NCBI RefSeq assembly: GCF_000143415.4 | Contig: NW_003314318.1 | Span: 162,678 to 202,629, forward strand | Direction: 5' to 3' | From: Selaginella moellendorffii | Taxonomy: Eukaryota > Streptophyta > Lycopodiopsida > Selaginellales > Selaginellaceae | DNA: 39,952 nucleotides | Shown here: positions 33,575 to 39,952 of the stretch, piece by piece | Layout of the letters: each line of letters opens with the position of its first letter | Position numbering within the stretch: the first letter of the stretch is position 1 | Position numbers and translations under genes: made by a program | Notes under the pieces: generated by a model | Database searches by the model: none | What the model was told of the DNA's origin: nothing | Seen by the model: only the letters and a program-made list of their open reading frames with translations

Positions 33575-33945
33575 AATGACAATCAACATTCTCAAATGCG
33601 ACTGGAGCTCTCATGATCCTAGAAGTATCAGAAGGCCAAGATTGAGCTTCAAACAAATCAACTCCATCCAGGGCTGAATCTAGTTATTGCCAATATTCAT
33701 CACTACACTAACATAAATGACATTTTTCAAGGAAAGGATGGCTCAAGTGATTACAAGGAGGAGAATATAGTGGCAATATGATTGGAAGGGTGCCAAACAA
33801 AAGACAGAGAACTGGGAGCAAATGGAATTTAGTGGATCATGTGTGTTTGATGTATGGGAATGTTTGTTGCAATGAATGATGTGGATTTGGACACTTTGCT
33901 ATTAACTATCTGAGCCAAAAGGATTGCAAATGAAAGAGGAGAAAG
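33575..33945. other. unassigned interval between two copia elements
   Basis: No protein family or RNA was recognised in these 370 bp. The sequence becomes steadily AT-rich. It may be the 5' untranslated or gag part of the next, decayed copia element. Confidence 0.4.
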
Positions 33946-36900
33946 ATGGCGATCTTAATAGTATTTCTTTTTCTTAAAATTTATCCTCTGTCTGCAGATT
34001 ATGCTGAGCTGGGCAAATCTCAAAATTCAAATTGGCTTCTAGATAGCGGCACTACACACCAAATGATGTTGAATAAAATGTTCCTCCAAAAAATAAGTTT
34101 TAAAACATTTTCTGCATTTCTGCATATAGCAAGTGGTGAGGCTTTAAGAATAATAGCTTTTTTTTTTTCCTTGCTTTCAGCTTGAAATTTTTACTATTTT
34201 ATATGTTTTAACCACAAATTTCATTCTCATCACACATGGATTGTTCAAGCGATGGCTAACAATGGCCTTTATTTTATTTCTCTTGATTCTCCAAGTGAAT
34301 GTTGTCTCTATTACTGATGACTCAATTTTACAGTTATGGCATCTACAATTAGGACATCCAAGTTTTAGGCAAGTCAACCTTAGCTAGTAGGGGGGATACT
34401 AAACTTTCATGTGAAAGCTACTTGTACATGAAAATGAAGAGGAAACCATTGCTCAAGAAAGCTTCCACTAGTAAATTTGTTTTAGACTTGATTCATGTCA
34501 ATATCTAGGAACTATCACCATTAAAATCGTTAAACAATCAATACTTGATACTTTCTACTAATTATGGATGATTTTAGTCATATCACTGCTGTTTGTTTTC
34601 TAAAGTAGAAATCTGATATTCCTCACAAGTTTTTTGAGTGGATTCAGGAGTTGGAGAACTCACTTGGAATGCACATTAGAAACTCAAAGCTCATGGAGGA
34701 TAAGAACTTCTCTCTGCAGAATTCCACACTATCCTCACATCACGTAGCATATCACTCCAAACCTCTATGTCATATGATCACAGCCAAAATGGGGTTAAGG
34801 AGAGATAGATGCTTACTATTCTTGATGTAGCAAGAGTGATGCTCAAAGCCATGAATGTTCTAACGTCCTTCTAGGCAAAGGCTATACATACAACCGTGCA
34901 CATTCAAAATGTTGTTCCAACAAAAGCCATACTAAGAAAAACACTACAAGAAATATAAACAAGTACCAAACCTTCTTTTGCATACTTACATGCGTTTGGA
35001 TGTGTAAGTTTTGCATATGTTTCAGCTGAAGAGAGATGTAATAAGTGGGAAGATCAATCAACAAAATGTATGATGCTAGATTATAGTGAGAATACAAAAG
35101 ATGGCAAAGTATGGATCGTTAGTCAAAAGAAGGTGTTCGTTTGGTGCACTATTTTCTTTTGTAAAACAATTATAGTATACTCTATATTTTCATATAGTCA
35201 CAAGAAAAATTCAAAATATTTTTAAATTCAGTTCTAACAAATATGAGGATTCAATTATACCCCTAGAAGGCCCCATTCCAGATATAAATCAATGAGAATT
35301 GTAATTTCTTTAATGACTCCAACATAGGGAATGTTGAGGGTACAATAACAGATGACTTGGAACAAGATAAATCTAAAAATATGTCAACAATAAGAACTTT
35401 TCCCAGATGATCTTCTTGCTTGTGAAAACCAACAAAGAATACTTTGAGGTATATGATCAAGTTATATAAGTCACCGCCAATGCTAGAGGAAGCATTTTCC
35501 AGCCTTTAATGTTTTCATTGAAAAGTAGCAATGTAGTTAGGGTACAACACACAGTTAGAAAATAATTCCTAAATATAAAATTTTGACATAAATATTATGA
35601 GGCACAGTTTTTAAGACGAGTTTCAAAGTATGAAAGAGTACAATTGGATTATAAATATTCATAACATAGTTAGGACAAAGAACTTGTAGCATCACAAAAT
35701 GTTCCAAAGGAGGCAATGATTATACAATGTAAATGGGTACACAAATTCAAGTACTAAGAATTTAAGTGAGATTGATCAGTATAAGGTGAGGTTAGTAGCA
35801 AAATGCTACATACAATGAATCAGGATTAATTACAATGAGAATTTTTTCACTTGTGGTTAAAATGGTTTCTATATGACTAATTCTTATTATAGTTAACCAT
35901 TTGGATATTGAAGTTGAACATATAAACATTAAAAACGTGTTAGAACACCTAATGTATATACATCAGCCTCATGTGTGTGGAAAAAAACAATTTTTTTAGC
36001 AAACTTTAGTGGTCTATTCATGGATTTAAACAATCCCCACGGATATGGTATATAAACAAATTTTTCTAATATTTGGTTTCACTTATGCATAAGCAGAGAC
36101 ACTCTTGTATCCAAGAGTTAATAATTATAGCTATAGTGATGATATCATTGTGGCTAGGAAGACATTGAATTTATGATGGCTAAAGGAACAACTTGCTAGA
36201 TAGCTCTAGGTGATAGATCTAGGTAAAATTTCATTTTATCTTGGCCTATAAGTTTCTTATGACAAGAAACACTGCAAGATTCATCAATAAAAGTATACCT
36301 TTAATTTCATTAAAGAATATGATAGATTTTTTATTACACATGTTGCCCCAATTCTGGCACTATAGTTCCATAGACTTTTCAAAGCTGACAAACCATGTTC
36401 TGATGGGGAGAAAAAGGAGATGATATGATTACCACATCAGAATATAGTTGGTGCTTTAATGTAACTTGCAATAGTGAGTCAATATAGTAGCAATTATTTC
36501 TCACATATGCCAATTCATCCCAAAACCTGGGGAAGAGACATTGGTATGCGGTGGAACAAATCTTTAATTACATCATGTAAACCTTGATGCTCTACTTTGA
36601 ATTTAAAGATGTCAGAAGGAAAAATTGAGCAAGAACACTAGTTCTATATGGGATGATTGACACTAATCTTGCTAAAGACCTTCAATAACTAAATACATAT
36701 TTAAATCCTCTAATGCTATTGTATCTTAGTGGAGTCGAAAACAATGAATAGTGCTATTATCAACATGTGAGGTTGAGTAAAATGCAATAGCAAAAGTAGT
36801 GAATGAAGCATTATAGATTTGTCAACTACTATGAAACATTGGATTTGAAATGCAAATGCTAATGAATATGTACAATAATAACACAACATGTCTATAATCC

Positions 36901-37015
36901 ATTGTGAATATGGTACACTATGGGAGGAACAAGTATTTTGAAATGTTCCACTACTTCATTTGGGAATGTGTGAAGATCAAACTTAAGTACCTCTCAAAAA
37001 ACAAATATGGTAGTT
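33946..37015 (+). mobile_element. heavily decayed Ty1/copia retrotransposon
   Basis: Copia protein traces appear in the standard order, broken by many stops and frame shifts. They are a protease-like NWLLDSGTTHQM (34030-34065), the GAG-pre-integrase signature LWHLQLGHPSFRQ (about 34336-34374), an integrase-like block (about 34480-34850), a reverse transcriptase start CKWVHKFKY (about 35726), a GLKQSP/IWY block (about 36010-36050), HWYAVEQIFNYIM (about 36540-36580), and an RNase H end (about 36655-36990). Stops often stand where Trp or Gln is expected, and the region is far more AT-rich than the genes to the left. This is what long-term deamination of methylated cytosines produces. No LTRs were identified. 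Confidence 0.75.
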
Positions 37016-38240
37016 AAGACTCCATCAATAAAATATAAATAAGATTCTCAAAATCATTTAAAGAGGACTAAGAACACTTAACTCAACACTAGATTAAAAA
37101 TAAGAATAATAAGAAAGTGTCAAGAGAAAGAAATTGTACAAGGGTATAATTTCTTTCATTTTGAAGTGTGTGCAAAAGAAGATCAAACTAGTAAAGGAAT
37201 TGAACTACACAATCATAAAGATAAATTATAACAATGTTGTGGCTAAGAAGTTCATTATTGTGACCAAGTTGTGAAAGGGTGATAGCTACACTATCTAAAT
37301 TTATCCACTACAGATAAGGAAGAAACATTAGGAATATGAGAAAGCAACTTAGATTAAGAAAAAAAATAAAAAAAATAGGAAAGAGTAGGAGGCAAAGAAA
37401 AAGGATTAGATAGTAAATTGAAAGATTGACATATAGCCAATGTAATTTCCAACTCATTTCTAAAACTTCCTCAAAGTAATTGAATTCCTCATCAACAAAA
37501 TCCACTTAAGCTCATAAATATCATCTTCTTATAAACTTGACCCTCAAATATTATTCAATAACCAAACTACATCATCTATAACTTTTTAATTGATATTATG
37601 ATCACACTTCACATTAGTGAGAGATGACAAGACACCAAGAACATAAAACACTATGTAATTATATCCTATAAAAGCTGGAGATAGCAAAAGATTAAGGATT
37701 GGAGCAACACCAACACAATCATACCTCATAGCATAAAAAGTTTAATTTGAAGAGGATATAGTTATAGGAACAATGTTGCTAGGTGACAATAATGATATAT
37801 CATCAACATCCTTGAGTGACACCCTCTTCAATTAATAATGGCATGATATGGCAAAAGAAGTGAATGCAATGAAAATCAAAAGAATAATAAATTAGACAGA
37901 TACAATCCTAAATCTTATCAAAAGTTATAATAGATCTAGAGAAGAAAAGATGAACAATACTTTAAAAAGTAAAAGTGCAATCCTAAACACTAAGTAAGTA
38001 TTACTAAAAAAGCTTTGCTTTCTAAAGACAATTTAGAATGCCCCTCACTTTCACTAATGTGAATGTTTGAAGAGATATTTTAATTTGGGTTTAAACAAGT
38101 ATGGATTGACCCAGTAACAAATGTATGTCTATATACTATAATTAGTGTAATATATATATGTGAGGGCCAAGTGTATGACTACGATGCCGTATACTAATAT
38201 TAGCATAGTAGGATTTTAGTAGCCGTCGAATTGGTTTCAA
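37016..38240. other. AT-rich, gene-free interval
   Basis: Low-complexity AT-rich sequence with runs such as AAGAAAAAAAATAAAAAAAATAGG near 37360. No coding signal, RNA gene or terminal repeat was recognised. It is probably decayed transposon DNA between the copia and gypsy remnants. Confidence 0.5.
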
Positions 38241-38590
38241 TCCGGACCACTTGCTCTTGTATATAAACTAGAGTTTTTGGGCTAATTGATATGCACATTT
38301 TCTATATTCCCTTTCCATATTCTAAACACTCACAGTGGTGGAGTTGAGGGGCACCTTTGATTGTCCTTGAGGAGTGCTTAGATTTGGGATTTTGGTTTAG
38401 ATCTAGCTTTTGCATTGTTTAGATTTAACTTTTTCCATTTCCTTTCTTTTATTTTTTCCTTTCAGGATTTTGGTTTAGATCTAGCTTTTTGCATTGTCTA
38501 GATCTCCATTTCCTTCTAGCTTTTTGTCATTTTTCTTCTTTTTCTCTTTCCTTTTCATTCATCTTCATGGCAGATTAGCAATCTCATCCT
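38241..38590 (+). promoter_or_regulatory. probable LTR/leader of the gypsy element
   Basis: TATATAAA at 38260-38267, followed by a pyrimidine-rich leader, precedes the gag coding region, as in an LTR promoter. A 35-40-bp segment containing GATTTTGGTTTAGATCTAGC occurs twice, at about 38391 and 38466, a short tandem duplication in the leader. LTR ends and primer-binding site were not pinned down. Confidence 0.4.
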
Positions 38591-39952
38591 TTGACTCTAG
38601 AGCAGCAGTTAGTACAATTGTTTGATGCTATGCACTTGCAATTGAACAACCAAACTCAGTTGATGGTGGCATTCATGGCACGTGGTACAACTCTTCCTAC
38701 TCTTGGTGCCAATCCTCGTGTTCGGCCGAAGTTCTTTCGCGGGAATCCTAGGGATGATGTGTACCATTGGTTTGATCATTTCATGGTGATTACTACATAT
38801 CATTTTTGGGATGATGCTCGACATTTGCGTGAGTTTCCCACGTGTTTCCAAGGGACAATGTTATAGTCGTACAATGGTGTAAGCAACTAAAGGGAACAAC
38901 TTGAAAGACAATCCATAAGGGTTCAAATATAAAGGGAAAGGGCCCATGAAGAAGAGTGTACCCTCTTTTCCAATCGGTTAAGGGTCTTGGGATATTTGGG
39001 ATTAAGCATTTTTGGGTTTGAATAGTATTGAGTTGGGTGACCTCCCGAAAAATCCAAATTCAAGAGCTTATATTTGGTATGAAAGGGGTCTCGGGTCCAA
39101 CTCTGTTAGTTAGCTAGGGGAATCACACCACATGTTGATTGACATCTGGCAGATCCAGTTTGCTCCCGCTGGGCTTGACCCAAAGGGTAAGGTGTCAAGA
39201 GAGTAAAGCTCTCAGAAGAGTTGCGGCTCTCAGCTTCCGTTCACGAGGGCGTGAACTTGCAGGAAAGTGTGGTGGATTATAAGCAACCAAAGGGAAGGAC
39301 TTGAAAGACGGGGTTCAAATATAAAGGGAAAGGGCCCATGAATAAGAATGCACCCCCTTTTCCAATCAGTTAAAGGTTTTGGGATATTTGGGGTTAACCA
39401 TCCTTGGGTTTAAATAGTACTGGGCTGGGTGACCTCCCAGGAAGTTCAAATTCAAGAGTTTACAAATGGTTTGAGCGCAGCCATTCGTGGGGATTGGAGT
39501 GTTCTCCCGGATGTCTTCAAACGTGCATTCGGACATGCCGACAATTGTGATGATGCCTTCTAACAATTGCATCATCTTTGCCAAGGGCCATCTAAGTCGG
39601 TGATGCAATTTGGTATTCGTTTCCGCAGTCTTTTGTTTTGTGGGAGCCAAATATGTGAAAGCAGATTAAGCTAGGAATGTTGTGGCCAGCATTTTGTCAA
39701 GATCTTGTTGGACTTGTGCATGCACTTGCTCCTGCCACCCTTGACGATGCTCTTTGCTTGACACAACGTTATGAAACGTCACATCTTCCACTTCTCGCTA
39801 CACATCCTTCAGCTCCACTTCCTATGGGTGATGGTCCTGTTCCAATGGAGGTTGATACTGTTGCTACTTGAGTCCAAAGACAAGGGCGAGGACGTGGTTA
39901 TGGCCGTGATGTTCGTTGTTAGGCGTGTGATGAAGTTGGTCATATTTATCAG
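38591..39952 (+). mobile_element. Ty3/gypsy gag region, split by a nested insertion
   Basis: The left part (38591-38877) encodes a gypsy-type gag segment: VRPKFFRGNPRDDVYHWFDH and later FQGTML. The right part (39465-39952) continues with IRGDWSVLPDVFKRAFGH, then PATLDDALCLTQRYE and, at the window edge, the start of a CCHC zinc knuckle (CDEVGH after an RGRGRGY-like basic stretch). Between them sits a TRIM-like element. If the insertion and one copy of the target duplication are ignored, the frame passes directly from left to right, showing that the gag existed first. Point stops (for example a TAG just before the insertion) mean it is no longer functional. Polymerase genes, if any, lie beyond the window. 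Confidence 0.8.
38878..39464 (+). mobile_element. TRIM-like non-autonomous LTR element with intact target duplication
   Basis: Two direct repeats, 38878-39072 (195 bp) and 39278-39464 (187 bp), enclose a 205-bp core without coding capacity. The left repeat starts TGTAAGC and the right one ends TTTACA, giving the TG...CA inverted ends of LTRs; the inner copies read TATAAG and TTATA. The core starts TTTGGTATGAAAGG, a possible degraded tRNA-Met primer-binding site, and ends in purine-rich AGGAAAGTGTGGTGGA before the right repeat. The target duplication AATGG is perfect at 38873-38877 and 39465-39469. The repeats differ by an 8-bp indel and scattered substitutions. Total length is 587 bp. Confidence 0.88.

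Noticed and set aside
38878-39464. the two repeats as part of a tandem satellite or CRISPR-like array
   Set aside because: There are only two copies with LTR-type ends and a flanking 5-bp target duplication, which fits an LTR element.
1-39952. tRNA, rRNA or other structured RNA genes
   Set aside because: Only short tRNA-complementary primer-binding sites of retroelements were seen; no full cloverleaf or rRNA segment was recognised by eye. A tRNA scan would be needed to exclude them fully.

Overview
The window is nuclear DNA of a land plant. It most resembles the compact genome of the lycophyte Selaginella: introns are mostly 45-75 bp, intergenic gaps are very short, PPR genes are abundant, and the set of plant-specific proteins fits. 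The species is an inference from gene style; I could not run a search.

Layout. 1-1120: remnants of LTR retrotransposons. 1466-4763 (+): NFXL2-type NF-X1 zinc-finger protein, 13 exons. 4815-5934 (-): ferredoxin-dependent bilin reductase (HY2/PUBS family), 5 exons. 5960-8768 (-): PLS-class PPR protein whose first exon adds an OSB-type 'PDF motif'. About 9543-10889 (+): MRS2/MGT (CorA-like) Mg2+ transporter with micro-exons, followed by a decayed partial duplicate. 11697-12839 (+): secreted jacalin-like (possibly jacalin plus aerolysin-like) protein. 12968-13736 (-): small protein with a D-box-like degron. 14171-22976 (-): MOR1/GEM1, the XMAP215-type microtubule polymerase, with dozens of tiny introns. 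23538-25184 (+): intronless PPR gene. 25195-26261 (+): conserved plant protein of unknown function. 26293-27811 (-): cytochrome P450. 27943-29363 (-): BAHD acyltransferase. 29578-31170 (-): PPR gene. From about 31309 to the end lies repeat-rich, AT-rich DNA: a BAHD gene fragment cut by a deleted copia element, a heavily decayed second copia element, and a gypsy gag region into which a 587-bp TRIM-like element has inserted with a 5-bp target duplication.

Gene relations. The P450 and BAHD genes lie in tandem on one strand, 131 bp apart, with a further BAHD fragment 2 kb away, which suggests a small specialised-metabolism locus. Two PPR genes run almost directly into the next same-strand gene (25 bp and 10 bp from stop to ATG), so the downstream promoters must lie inside PPR coding sequence or the pairs are co-transcribed. 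Two gene pairs converge with only 51 bp and 31 bp between stop codons.

The most novel item is the PDF-motif/PPR fusion at 5960-8768. The cleanest structural find is the nested TRIM at 38878-39464. Exon boundaries were read by eye from GT/AG sites, reading phase and family conservation; no transcript data were available.
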